Assembly (NCBI GenBank): GCA_041396125.1
Contig: JAWKZG010000004.1
Location: forward strand, 288,937-352,936
Source: JAWKZG01 sp041396125
GTDB taxonomy: Bacteria > Pseudomonadota > Gammaproteobacteria > Competibacterales > Competibacteraceae
Reading direction: 5' to 3'
DNA: 64,000 nucleotides
Part shown: positions 26,028 to 35,022 of the stretch, piece after piece
How positions within the stretch are numbered: the stretch's first letter is position 1
Layout of the letters: each line of letters opens with the position of its first letter
Program-made: the position numbers and the translations under genes
The notes under the pieces: model-generated
The model's database searches: none
What the model was told of the DNA's origin: nothing
Seen by the model: only the letters and a program-made list of their open reading frames with translations

Positions 26028-27698
26028 TCAGCGTTCTCGCACCTGACCATCAGCCAGCCACAATCGCCGCCACTGCGGGCCGGCCCACAAGCCTTCACGA
26101 ACCTGCCGTTCCGCTTCCAGCAAGGCGCGATAGCGGGTGTCTTCCTCACACAGTCGTTGCGGTGCACCATCTTCGACAATCTGCCCGTCATCGATGACCC
26201 AGACCCGGTCAAACTGCCGGGTGTCACCGACATCATGCGAAATAAACAGCAGCGTGGCCTGCGGCCAATAGGTTCGGACCCGGCTTAGCAATTCACTGCG
26301 CTGCTCGCGATCCAGCCCCCGAAAAGGCTCATCCAGAATCACCAGCCGCGCGTCCGGTCGCAACATCGCTCGCCCCAGCCGCACCCGCTGACCTTCGCCA
26401 CCCGACACCAGGCCACCGCCCTCACCGAGTGAGGTCTGCAAACCTTCCGGCAGTTTTTCCAGTACTTTCAGCAAGTCCGCTTGTGTAATCGCGTGATAGA
26501 GTTGTTCGGTCGTGACCGAGCGGCGACCGTAACGCAGATTATCAAGCAATGAGCGGTTCCATATCTGCACTGCAGGATCGACCCAGGCAATAGCCTGACG
26601 CAGCGCAATCATATGAGCACCACTGGCCGGCTCCTGATCGATCAGCACTTGCCCGGCAGCCGGGTTATGCCAGCCCAGCAATACCCCGACCAGACTGGAT
26701 TTGCCAGCCCCGGAACGCCCCACCACCGCAACCTGCTCGCCGGCTGCAATCGTTGCCGAAATATCGTGCAGGATGGTATGTCCGCCGGCTTTGACCTGCA
26801 GCTGACGGAACTCAATCTGCATCCCGCCTGACTGGGTTATGGCATTTGATTTTGTCGTCGCCTGCTCTTGCGTATCCGGTGCTGACGCCAATTGCGTCAG
26901 GGCCTGTTCTTCAGGCGCACTCAGCGGCTCCAGCAGGCGCATCAGACGATTCCGATGGGTCGGATACTGCTGCAGGGTACCCGCCAGTACCTGACCGAGT
27001 GCCGGCAGACGCAAAATCCAGTACACCAGCAATAACACACCCGTAACATCATGCCCGGCATGCAGATAGCTCAGTAATAACCAGCCGGCGAAGAACACCC
27101 CCAGCAAACCCGCCAGGGCCCGCAAGCCGGTAAAGGTACGGTAGAAACTCCGACTGGCCTGCACCCACTGCACCAGCAGACCCTCGTGCTCGCGCCGTAC
27201 CGCCTGCTCAGCACTGTGCGTACGGATCGGGGTCAAGCCCAGCATGGCATCCAGATAAAACCGGCTCAATGCGCCTTCATGCGTGCGCAGGTTCAAATCC
27301 TGCTCGATCAGCAGCGGCTGACTCAGCAGCCACAGCCCCAGGGTTACCGCCAGTGCCAGCAGCGGGATCAGCGCCCCGTCCGGAAACAGCCAGATCAGGG
27401 CCAGGGTCGTGAGCAATAACTCGAACAGGGTGCGCAGACACAGCACCGCCAGTTTGGGTAAATCGCGCAAAGCCCGCAGTTCATACACCCGATGCGCCAT
27501 ATCGGAGGTCAGACGGCTGCTGAAATAGCGATCATGCAGACGCGGGATTTTTTCCATAAACCGAATTCGCAACCGGTTTTCCAGCCGTCGTCCCAATAAA
27601 GCCTGCGCGGTACTGAGCGGAAATTCCAGCACCAGCATAATGCCCAGAAAAGCCAGTAAAGACAGCACGGCAAACAGGCGCCAGTCCGTCAGCGGCAA
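26028..27698 (-). CDS. C-terminal part of a C39-peptidase ABC exporter: membrane domain and ATPase
   Basis: This 556-residue frame begins two codons after an in-frame TGA (27705-27707) that separates it from the C39 peptidase part. Reading through gives one protein of about 905 residues. The first 300 residues hold the remaining membrane helices (LFAVLSLLAFLGIMLVLEF onward). The ATPase has Walker A VGRSGAGKSSLVGVLLG, an unusual signature VSGGEGQRVRLGRAML, Walker B RLVILDEPFRGLD and H-loop LLFISHDVGD. In homologues a residue such as Gly is expected where the TGA stands (LEL-x-KDL), so a GGA-to-TGA change is likely. The alternative, two separately translated proteins, is weak since the codon used here as a start is TTG inside a helix-connecting segment. 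Confidence 0.85.
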   Translation of the reverse strand: MPLTDWRLFAVLSLLAFLGIMLVLEFPLSTAQALLGRRLENRLRIRFMEKIPRLHDRYFSSRLTSDMAHRVYELRALRDLPKLAVLCLRTLFELLLTTLALIWLFPDGALIPLLALAVTLGLWLLSQPLLIEQDLNLRTHEGALSRFYLDAMLGLTPIRTHSAEQAVRREHEGLLVQWVQASRSFYRTFTGLRALAGLLGVFFAGWLLLSYLHAGHDVTGVLLLVYWILRLPALGQVLAGTLQQYPTHRNRLMRLLEPLSAPEEQALTQLASAPDTQEQATTKSNAITQSGGMQIEFRQLQVKAGGHTILHDISATIAAGEQVAVVGRSGAGKSSLVGVLLGWHNPAAGQVLIDQEPASGAHMIALRQAIAWVDPAVQIWNRSLLDNLRYGRRSVTTEQLYHAITQADLLKVLEKLPEGLQTSLGEGGGLVSGGEGQRVRLGRAMLRPDARLVILDEPFRGLDREQRSELLSRVRTYWPQATLLFISHDVGDTRQFDRVWVIDDGQIVEDGAPQRLCEEDTRYRALLEAERQVREGLWAGPQWRRLWLADGQVRER

Positions 27699-27704
27699 AT
27701 CTTT

Positions 27705-28745
27705 TCACAGTTCAAGAACACCCCGAAACAGCAGGGCTTCCAGCATGACCCCCAAAGTCGCGACCCACAGGCTTAATGCAATCGCGGACGGGGCCAGCAT
27801 GCCGTCGCTGCGCAACAGACGCCACATCTCCCACTCCGGGCGTGCTGGCGCCTCACACAGCGCCGCCTGCAGCTCAGCAGGCAGGGGCGGTGGTTCAGCC
27901 TGCTCGTGGGCCAGACCACGCACCTGGATCAGCACCGCACCGATCAACAACACATAAGGTACATCGGGTTCTGGCGCTTGTTCGGCCGGCAGTGGCCGCA
28001 CTGACCAGTAGGCTGCCGGAATATCGACCTCATTGGCACCGTCCGGTTTTTCCTGCAGGAACTGCTGCAAGACACGACCGGCCTCATCGCCCGGCAAGAT
28101 GGCTTTCCCCTGCAGCAGCACCGATACCATCCGCACAACGGCGTCCAGCATAGCCAGTCCGCGCCAGCCCGGATCTGCCGTAGCCTGCCGCAACAAGGCT
28201 TGCTGCAATTCGAGCGGAATCTCCAGAGTTGCCAGACTTTGCAGCAACGGATTGAGAAACTCCTCGCTGCCGGCCCATTCACGCCAGTCAGCAGCGGCTA
28301 CCGGCTGGCGGTGGATATACAGCTCGCGTAACAACTGCTGGCGCTTGATCCAGCGCCGCCCCTTGGCCGGGTCCATCACTTGCACCCAGCGCCCGTGCAG
28401 ACGCCAGATCACCACAAAATGGGTCATCCCGTCAGGCAGTTGCAGCACCACCAGAGCGGGCAGATTGGCCCCCTCATCCGCCAGCAGATGATCCGGCGGC
28501 AGCATGACCTGTTGTGCATCCAGTCCCAATTGCAGCGCGACATCTTCCAGAGTGTCAATCGAGGTGCCATCGACATCGGTCTGACAGGCTTCCCGCAAAC
28601 GGCCATAACTGAGCGACACGCCATAGCCTTCCAGCAGGCATTTAAGCGCTGCCGGACCGCAATCCATAGCCGAAGTCTGTACGACCTCGGGTGCCAGCCA
28701 GCGGCGCTCTGCTGGCTGGGCTACGACAGGCGTGGCCTCAGGCAT
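27705..28745 (-). CDS. N-terminal part of a C39-peptidase ABC exporter: peptidase and accessory region
   Basis: A 346-residue frame. The C39 double-glycine peptidase domain (residues 20-135) has all catalytic residues: Q23, C29 in SAMDCGPAAL, H109 in THFVVI and D125 in VMDPAKG. Such domains trim leader peptides of bacteriocins and similar peptides during export. A region of about 150 residues (150-300) without recognisable motifs follows, absent from ordinary C39 exporters of 700-720 residues. The first membrane helix (ALSLWVATLGVMLEALLF) comes just before the TGA. The start codon overlaps the end of the HlyD-like gene. No GG-leader precursor peptide was found nearby. Confidence 0.83.
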   Translation of the reverse strand: MPEATPVVAQPAERRWLAPEVVQTSAMDCGPAALKCLLEGYGVSLSYGRLREACQTDVDGTSIDTLEDVALQLGLDAQQVMLPPDHLLADEGANLPALVVLQLPDGMTHFVVIWRLHGRWVQVMDPAKGRRWIKRQQLLRELYIHRQPVAAADWREWAGSEEFLNPLLQSLATLEIPLELQQALLRQATADPGWRGLAMLDAVVRMVSVLLQGKAILPGDEAGRVLQQFLQEKPDGANEVDIPAAYWSVRPLPAEQAPEPDVPYVLLIGAVLIQVRGLAHEQAEPPPLPAELQAALCEAPARPEWEMWRLLRSDGMLAPSAIALSLWVATLGVMLEALLFRGVLEL

Positions 28746-29259
28746 CGTTGTCAGATTGGGCCAGTCCGATATGCTGCAGGACCAACCGGGCCGGACTCAG
28801 ACGTTTGACAATAACCTCGACGCTGGCGGCCAGCGGCACTATCGGCTCGTCAGGCAGACCGATCGGCAACGATACCGGCTGTCCTGGCGGTACGGCAAAG
28901 CGCACCTGCCCCGGCGGCAAATCAATCGGATTCACCTCCGTTACAATGGCATGTACCGGGGGCCGCATCACCGGCGCACGGTTACTGTCCTCCGCCGCGT
29001 CCGTGTCACTGTCCAGGCGGATCAACGCCTTTTGACCCCGTTTCAGCCGGGCTACACTGGCGAGCGAAAACTCACCGATCAAAAAACCATTCTCATCGGC
29101 GTTCAGCATCCGGCCGGTTTCACTGAAACTCACGCTGGCCAGGAAAAACCAGCCCAGCCAGATCGCCATTAAAGCGATACCGGTCAGCAAACCCAGTAGA
29201 GGCGCACGCCAGCTGTCAGCCTGCAGTGAACGTAAAGACCGTGAAAACGCTATTGCCAT
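28738..29259 (-). CDS. Miniature HlyD-like membrane fusion protein
   Basis: A 173-residue protein with one N-terminal membrane helix (GLLTGIALMAIWLGWFFLA) and about 130 periplasmic residues resembling the beta-barrel part of HlyD/EmrA adaptors (LKRGQKALIRLD, VSLPIGLPDEPIVPLAASVEV). The usual adaptor is 350-450 residues; the coiled-coil hairpin and both halves of the lipoyl domain that reach TolC are missing. The sequence is continuous with no sign of a frameshift, so the short form seems genuine. It overlaps the exporter gene by 8 bases and is 14 bases after an AraC regulator, so it is probably part of the same unit. Confidence 0.7.
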   Translation of the reverse strand: MAIAFSRSLRSLQADSWRAPLLGLLTGIALMAIWLGWFFLASVSFSETGRMLNADENGFLIGEFSLASVARLKRGQKALIRLDSDTDAAEDSNRAPVMRPPVHAIVTEVNPIDLPPGQVRFAVPPGQPVSLPIGLPDEPIVPLAASVEVIVKRLSPARLVLQHIGLAQSDNDA

Positions 29260-29273
29260 AACACCATCCAGTA

Positions 29274-30284
29274 TTATTGAAATCCAGCCGCCCGGTAGCG
29301 GCTCGGTGGCAAACCCAGCCAGCGCTTGAACGCCCGGTTGAAGTTGCTGCTATCGGAAAAGCCCAGCAAAGGTGCGATCTGCGCCACGCTCAGCTGTGTT
29401 CGGTTGATATACTGCAAGGCCAGTTCCAGGCGGGTTTCATCCAGTAACTGCTGGTACGAGGTACGCTCTTCGCGCAGGCGGCGTTGCAGACTGCGCAGGC
29501 TCAGATTCAGCTGTTGCGCGATTTGTTCTTCGGAAAACTTGCCGGTTACCAGACGATCCATAAAAATCGCCCGCACCCGCTCGGACAGACGATTGCTGTC
29601 AAAACGGGCCAGATAATCCGCCACGATTTTATCATTCTGGTACGCCAGTTCCGCATTCCCGGTTGGCAGCACCGCCTCGGCGGCGGTTTTCTCCAGTACC
29701 AGCTCGATACGCTCATCACCTGTTTCCACCGCATCGCCATAATGCCCCTGCAAAGCGATGACCAGGCCTGCCTGCGCGGGCGGCAGCCGGAACCGACCCG
29801 GTTTTGCATCCGGCCCCTGCAGATGGCGGAACAGTTCCAGCAGCAATACCAGGGTTAAATCGATCCGTGCCGGCGGCACCATCTGCATGAATGACAGGCC
29901 CAGGGTGTAATCGCTCTTGTTTTTACTGATCTCGAACACGGTCGCATCCGACACAATACGAAAATAGCGCACCAGCCGCTGCAGAGCCGCCAGCAGGGTT
30001 TCACTGGCGAGCAGTGAAAAGCCCAGAGCGTGCAGACTGGTCGGCGCGATATAGCGTCCGACAGTTACCCCAAACCGCTCATCACCGCTGGCCGCTGTCG
30101 CCAGCTCGATCAGGCGGTTCAGCCCGCTGTCGGGATAGCGTGCGTTAGGGTTTTTGATCGCTTCCGTGTCCAGCCCCGCCTGCACCAGCAGCGCATCGAC
30201 TTCCACACCATAAGACCGCGCAGCGCGCACAACGGCAACCGCAATACTGGTCAACGTACTGTAATGCTTCATATTGGTATTCAA
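29274..30284 (-). CDS. AraC-family transcriptional regulator (OruR/ArgR-like, arabinose-binding-type sensor)
   Basis: A 336-residue regulator. The N-terminal domain (about 20-210, with SLHALGFSLLASETLLAALQ and RYFRI) is the Arabinose_bd type found in OruR-like proteins. The C-terminal AraC HTH (about 235-330) contains LSLRSLQRRLREERTSYQQL and LSVAQIAPLLGFSDSSNFNR followed by AFKRWLGLPPSRYR. It lies immediately upstream of the exporter operon on the same strand and may control it or be its first gene. Members often respond to amino acids, fatty acids or phenolics; the ligand here is unknown. Confidence 0.88.
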   Translation of the reverse strand: MNTNMKHYSTLTSIAVAVVRAARSYGVEVDALLVQAGLDTEAIKNPNARYPDSGLNRLIELATAASGDERFGVTVGRYIAPTSLHALGFSLLASETLLAALQRLVRYFRIVSDATVFEISKNKSDYTLGLSFMQMVPPARIDLTLVLLLELFRHLQGPDAKPGRFRLPPAQAGLVIALQGHYGDAVETGDERIELVLEKTAAEAVLPTGNAELAYQNDKIVADYLARFDSNRLSERVRAIFMDRLVTGKFSEEQIAQQLNLSLRSLQRRLREERTSYQQLLDETRLELALQYINRTQLSVAQIAPLLGFSDSSNFNRAFKRWLGLPPSRYRAAGFQ

Positions 30285-30341
30285 TGGGCTGGCAGATTCT
30301 CACTGTAATACTACGTTAATGGCGGCGCACCGGATGTCAGC

Positions 30342-32303
30342 TCAGTCCGACATGACCAGCACATCGGGATGACTGGAATACAGCTTGGCCACAGTTGCAG
30401 CATGCCGCTGCAGCACAGCGGCCTGATTGATATACCCTTTTTCGGTCAACTCACCGGCATCCATCGATAAAGGCTGGGTCAGAAACAGCGCCCGGCCGAT
30501 CCGTTTGTTACTGCTCATCTGACGGGCATTATACTGGCGCAACAGAAAACCCATATGCACCTGCAACTGCCGCTGCTGCGCCAATTCCGCTGCGGTCATG
30601 CGGGCAGCCTGTGGGCCCAGCAGGCGCTGACATCCCTGCGGACTGAGCAATAATAATACCGCAATCTCGGGCCGATCCGGCGCAGCGATAATCACATCCT
30701 GCAAGAACGGCGCACAGGCCGAGATCAAGTCAGCTCGTAACGCGCCAGTATGCACCCACAGCCCGTTTTTCAACTTGAAATGCTCCGCCAGCCTGCCGCC
30801 AAACACGATACCGGCATCGGGATCGGCAGGGTCCAGCAGGCGGCCACCATCGCCGGTACGAAAAAAGCCTTCGTCATCAAAAGCCTGCAAGCTCTCTTTG
30901 AACTGTTGCCAGTAACCCGGAAAAACCTGCGGCCCGCGCACCCGAAGCTCAAACAGCGGTCCGTCTTTTTCATTGCTGTCAAACTCGATCAGCGTGTCTC
31001 GCCCCGCGCCCCGCCTGGCAGAGCTGCTGCGCTCATCAAGCGGAACAAGCTTCAACTCGGCCCCCGGCAGTGGCACACCGAGCCAGCCCGGCGGCTGAGT
31101 GCCGGCCAGGGGCGAACTGTTCTCCTGCGGTAATTCAAAAGACGTGTTGGCGGGCGTTGCTGTGGCAGGGGCGGCGGTTTCAGTGGTCCCCCAACCTGTC
31201 ACCAATGGCAGCGGAATACCACGGATATCGTGGGCCAGCCGTTGCAGCCGCTGCGCCAACTCTGCCGGCAAGGTCGATGCCACACAAAAGAGCAGATCCA
31301 GATCGAAGAAAAAATGCTCCGCCAGGATACGGTCCTGCTCCAGCGCTGTTGTCAGAGCAGCGAAACCGGCTGGCTCGTGGCAATAGAGTGTCGGCGCGAT
31401 TTCCCGCAGATTGCTCACTGTCTGTTCGAACTGACCCGGTACCGGTTTGCCACTGTCGATATATAGAGTACCGCCGTGTCGCAGCACCAGATTAAAATTA
31501 TGGTTGCCGCCAAACGCAGTATGCCAGGGTAGCCCGTCTACCAGAACCGGGGGCCGCGCCACCAGAAACGGCCAGATTTGCAATAAGGCCTGCTGCTGGG
31601 CACAGAGCATGCCCTGCGTACTGATCACCCCTTTCGGTGGCCCGGTGGAACCGGCGGTGTGCAAAATTTTGGCAACGGTGCCCGCGGTAACCTTGTGATA
31701 GGCCCGGTACATGGCTTTATTATTATCCGCCTCGGCCAGTTGCTCAAAAGCCAGCGCGCCCGGCCAGGCTTTACTGTTAGCCACTGTCAGCAGAGTGTAT
31801 GGATGATTTTTCAGTACCGGTGTCAGTGCTTGCAGGGCTGCCTGAAAAGGAATGATATCCGGCACGAAAACCAGCCCTGGCGTCAACAACGCGACAATGC
31901 TTTTCAGCCGGTTGAAATCGCTCGACTGCAGCGCATAGGCCGGCGCGACCGGTGCGACCGGCAAGCCAATATGCAGGGCTGCCAGTTGCAACAGGGCAAA
32001 CGGGATGCTGTTATCTGACAGTAGCAGCAGCGGGCGCTGGGGATTGGGATTTAAGGCCAGCAAACCGGCCGCCAGCCGCTCGACACTGCGCAAGGTCTCC
32101 GCATAGCTGATTTTGAGCCATCGCCCGTTTGCCTCGCGCTCGGCCAAAAACGTCCGTTCGGGCTCGGCACCGGCCCATATCCGCAGATAATCACCCAAAC
32201 GGGTTTTATACGGTCGCAGTGCTTGCCGTTCGCGTATAAGCAGGCTGCCATCTGCCTGTTTGATAAGCTCATTATCCGGTTGCCAAAACCGTGCTGTCGC
32301 CAT
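30342..32303 (-). CDS. Feruloyl-CoA synthetase-like AMP-dependent acyl-CoA ligase
   Basis: A 653-residue adenylate-forming enzyme from the ATG at 32303 (MATARFWQPD), preceded by GGAAG. The P-loop-like motif is ILHTAGSTGPPKGVIS and the adenine-binding motif VTGWGTTETAAPA; the hinge region has EGFFRTGDGGRL and GGRLAEHFKLKNG. The N-terminal NELIKQADGSLLIRERQALRPY and overall length fit the feruloyl-CoA synthetase group, which loads CoA on hydroxycinnamates. An insert of about 40 residues near 425-465 is Ser/Arg-rich. No enoyl-CoA hydratase/aldolase or vanillin dehydrogenase adjoins, so the substrate assignment is family-based only. Confidence 0.82.
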   Translation of the reverse strand: MATARFWQPDNELIKQADGSLLIRERQALRPYKTRLGDYLRIWAGAEPERTFLAEREANGRWLKISYAETLRSVERLAAGLLALNPNPQRPLLLLSDNSIPFALLQLAALHIGLPVAPVAPAYALQSSDFNRLKSIVALLTPGLVFVPDIIPFQAALQALTPVLKNHPYTLLTVANSKAWPGALAFEQLAEADNNKAMYRAYHKVTAGTVAKILHTAGSTGPPKGVISTQGMLCAQQQALLQIWPFLVARPPVLVDGLPWHTAFGGNHNFNLVLRHGGTLYIDSGKPVPGQFEQTVSNLREIAPTLYCHEPAGFAALTTALEQDRILAEHFFFDLDLLFCVASTLPAELAQRLQRLAHDIRGIPLPLVTGWGTTETAAPATATPANTSFELPQENSSPLAGTQPPGWLGVPLPGAELKLVPLDERSSSARRGAGRDTLIEFDSNEKDGPLFELRVRGPQVFPGYWQQFKESLQAFDDEGFFRTGDGGRLLDPADPDAGIVFGGRLAEHFKLKNGLWVHTGALRADLISACAPFLQDVIIAAPDRPEIAVLLLLSPQGCQRLLGPQAARMTAAELAQQRQLQVHMGFLLRQYNARQMSSNKRIGRALFLTQPLSMDAGELTEKGYINQAAVLQRHAATVAKLYSSHPDVLVMSD

Positions 32304-32317
32304 GTCTGTCTTCCTTG

Positions 32318-32365
32318 TTAAATCTGCCCTGGATTGAATCTGCCCTGGGTTAAATCTGCTCCGGA
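32318..32365. repeat. 16-bp direct tandem repeat, three copies, upstream of the acyl-CoA ligase gene
   Basis: Units TTAAATCTGCCCTGGA, TTGAATCTGCCCTGGG and TTAAATCTGCTCCGGA lie 14 bases before the start codon. The unit core (AATCTGC then GG) is similar to the hiuH leader repeat at 14010-14051. Confidence 0.65.
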
Positions 32366-32562
32366 CGCTATGTTGCCCCGGCAACGATCCTGAATTCGCT
32401 CAGATAATACCCTGAGCTTGCAGCGCACTGATTTCAGACTGGAAAAACCCCTTTTTGCGCGGTGTATCGGCCTCCTGGCCACCGTTTGCCTGTTCTGGCA
32501 ATTTTATTTTGATAACGGCAGAATTTTATCGTCTGTGGGTTCGCTCATTGGGGCCGTCTCCA

Positions 32563-33090
32563 TCAATTGGACGTATCGCCAGATGCCGCTTCGGCGCACA
32601 ATCGCCGCACCGCGTCATGGGTACTGCTGAAGGCCAGTTCCGGCAGTTCATCAAGCGCAAAAAAACCGGCGGCCATGGCATCATCGGCGGCTTGCAGGTG
32701 GCCGCTGATGCGACAGGCCTGATACAGAATAAAAATCGATGCCCCGCCCTGTTCAGGCGGATTATGATAAACATCCACCAGCCGGGTGACTTCGACCTGC
32801 AGGCCGGTTTCCTCCAGCACTTCGCGCACTGCAGTGGCGGGCGGCGACTCGCCGATATCGGCATAGCCCGCTGGCAGACTCCAACATCCTTTAGCCGGCG
32901 GAATGGCGCGCTGTACCAATAACAGCTGGCCCGCCTCGACTACCATAACACCCACCCCGACTTTGGGTTCGATAAAGTGGATATAACCGCAGGCGCTGCA
33001 GACCCGGCGTGGCTTGCCAGCCGCCTCACGGGTGGTCATCGCAGCAGCGCAGCGGCAGCAATAGCGGATATCGTCAGGCGCGCTTAGCAT
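32563..33090 (-). CDS. Nudix hydrolase with zinc ribbon
   Basis: A 175-residue protein. A Cys4 zinc-ribbon (YCCRCAAAMTT...VCSACGYIHF, residues 10-40) precedes the Nudix domain, whose box GYADIGESPPATAVREVLEE then TGL fits GX5EX7REUXEEXGU exactly. Similar layouts occur in NADH pyrophosphatase NudC and in small ADP-ribose or nucleoside-diphosphate hydrolases. The NudC-specific SQPWPFPxS block is not seen, so I keep the general name. The C-terminus looks complete. It faces a 178-base gap and then the acyl-CoA ligase gene on the same strand. Confidence 0.88.
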   Translation of the reverse strand: MLSAPDDIRYCCRCAAAMTTREAAGKPRRVCSACGYIHFIEPKVGVGVMVVEAGQLLLVQRAIPPAKGCWSLPAGYADIGESPPATAVREVLEETGLQVEVTRLVDVYHNPPEQGGASIFILYQACRISGHLQAADDAMAAGFFALDELPELAFSSTHDAVRRLCAEAASGDTSN

Positions 33091-33136
33091 GGTTGGCTAA
33101 ACGCGTCTTCGCGCGCCAGATAGCAAACCAGCCACA

Positions 33137-33829
33137 TCACGCTAGCTGCGAGCGGAAAAAATCCGCCGTGCGCTGATTCGCCAGCGAGGCGGCCTGAGCA
33201 TCGTAATGAATACCCTGATTACGGGCAAACGCGTGATTCACCGCAGGATAAACATGCACCGCAACCTGGGCATGATCTGCCAGTGCCGCCCGGATTTTGG
33301 CTTGGGCATCTTTGTTGACGAACTCGTCCTCTTCCGCCACATGCAATAACACCGGTTTACTGATTTTACTGGCTTCATCCAGCTTGTCATCGATACCCAC
33401 GCCGTAATAAGACACATTGCAATCCGCGTCCGAACGGGTCGCCATCAGATAAGCCAGCAGTCCACCCAGACAAAAGCCGACGCTGCCAACCCGTCCTGTG
33501 CAACCTTCTGCAGCACGCAAATGCGCCAGCGCGGCCTTGAGATCAGCCACCCCTTTGTCCACATCAAAGCCCTGGTACAGTGCGAAAGCGCGTTGCCACT
33601 CGGCATCGGTTTTATCTGTCAGCTGGATACCCGGCTCCTGTCGCCAGAACAAATCCGGACATAAAGCGATATAGCCGTCAGCAGCGAGCTGGTCACAATG
33701 AGCCCGCATGTCCTGGTTAACGCCGAAGATTTCCTGAATAACCAGTATGCCCGGAGCCGGTAAGCGGCTCGGCCGGGCCAGATAGCCGGTAAATTCGCCG
33801 TCAGGGCCGGTGAGGGTGATGTCTGGCAT
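33137..33829 (-). CDS. Dienelactone hydrolase family protein
   Basis: A 230-residue alpha/beta hydrolase. The catalytic triad is visible: C120 in GSVGFCLGG, D168 in AEEDEFVN and H199 in PAVNHAFA; E33 in IQEIFGVN is the residue that tunes the Cys in dienelactone hydrolase. The family opens dienelactones in chlorocatechol breakdown, but many paralogues act on other esters or lactones. No chlorocatechol genes are nearby. There is no signal peptide. GAGG precedes the ATG. The following 180 bases up to the broken transporter are AT-rich and hold no gene. Confidence 0.92.
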   Translation of the reverse strand: MPDITLTGPDGEFTGYLARPSRLPAPGILVIQEIFGVNQDMRAHCDQLAADGYIALCPDLFWRQEPGIQLTDKTDAEWQRAFALYQGFDVDKGVADLKAALAHLRAAEGCTGRVGSVGFCLGGLLAYLMATRSDADCNVSYYGVGIDDKLDEASKISKPVLLHVAEEDEFVNKDAQAKIRAALADHAQVAVHVYPAVNHAFARNQGIHYDAQAASLANQRTADFFRSQLA

Positions 33830-34008
33830 GGCATGACCTCCTATATGTCGTGTGTTATCAATAAAATTGCAGCAAGGAAGCTGTTTTTACAAACCGCTGC
33901 TGAGCATCCGGGATACCTGATGATCAGAAATCAATAAGATATTGATTGTCAGCAAATCGTGTTATTCAAAGCCGTATTATTTTAGCCTAACTTGAGCAGC
34001 CAAAACTG

Positions 34009-34938
34009 TCACGATGCCGCTTTGGCGCGCCGCAGTCTGGCTTCACGCCGGACGACATAGGTTGCACTGGCGAAAATAATGAAACCACCCAGCAAGGTCC
34101 ATATATCCGGTATTTGCGCGAAGAATACATAACCGATCAAACTGGCCCAGATCAGACGCAGGAACGTGATCGGCTCGACCGCGCCCATATCCGCGGCCTG
34201 ATATGCATACACCAGCGCCAGCTGCGCTCCACTCCGATCAGCCCGATGCCCACCAGCAACAGCAGATTGATCAGGCTCGGCGTCTGCCAGACCCATAATG
34301 CCGGCAACAGGGTCAATGGTGTCATGAGCAGGGTCATATAGGCACTGATGGTGACCGGCGAATCACGTTCCGTCATCCGCTTGGCCATCAGGCGTCCTGT
34401 GCTGCCCAATACCACAACCAAGAGCATCAGCCACATACCCAGACTGATCTCCTGTACACCGGGGCGGATAATAACCAGTGCGCCGCAAAAGCCGACAATC
34501 AGCGCGCTCCAGCGGCGCGAAGGCGGGCTTTTCGCCCAGGAACAGGATAGCGCCCAGCGTGATCGCCAGCGGCATCGCCATTTGCAAAGCCGCCACCTGC
34601 GCCAGCGGAATCAGGCTGATCGCGGTGAATGCCGCCAGCATATTGGCCGACATAATGGTCGCGCGCAGACAATGCAGACCGAGCTGCTCGGTGTGCAGCA
34701 GTGACAAACCACGCTGCCAGAACCAGGGCAGAAAGATCAGCAAGCCGAACACATTGCGCAGAAAGGCAATCTGAAACGGATGCATTTCGGCAGACAAAGC
34801 CCGGATCACACCGTGCATGGAGGCGAACAGCAAGGTGCTCAGTACCATCCAGAAAATGCCTTGCACGCTGGCCGGCAAGCGCTGGTAAAACGCGGCTAGC
34901 CGTTTACGATTGCGTGTTATGCCAAACTTGTTGTTCAA
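34009..34938 (-). pseudogene. EamA/DMT-family transporter, two frameshifts
   Basis: Three frames in series encode one DMT transporter of about 305 residues. Part one runs from MNNKFGITRNRKRL to LFLGEKPAF and leaves frame at about 34515 (the continuation RRWSALIVGFCGALVIIRPG is in the next frame). Part two (GMWLMLLVVVLG...LLLLVGIGLIG) leaves frame at about 34230. Part three (GAQLALVYAYQAADMGAVEP to the end) finishes with a basic tail RREARLRRAKAAS. All ten helices are still readable, so the gene was functional recently or the consensus is wrong at two bases. It is divergent from the equally damaged cystathionine beta-synthase gene. Confidence 0.82.
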
Positions 34939-35022
34939 GTCATGGTTACCTCAGGGTGTGTGTTTGGTATTCAATACGGTCTCGCTTAAACTCTACGGAA
35001 AACCGTCTGAGGAGACACACCC

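Noticed and set aside
27705..27707. TGA read as selenocysteine in the exporter
   Set aside because: Position lies between membrane helices with no Cys/Sec expected, and no SECIS-like hairpin is evident; a mutation or error is simpler.
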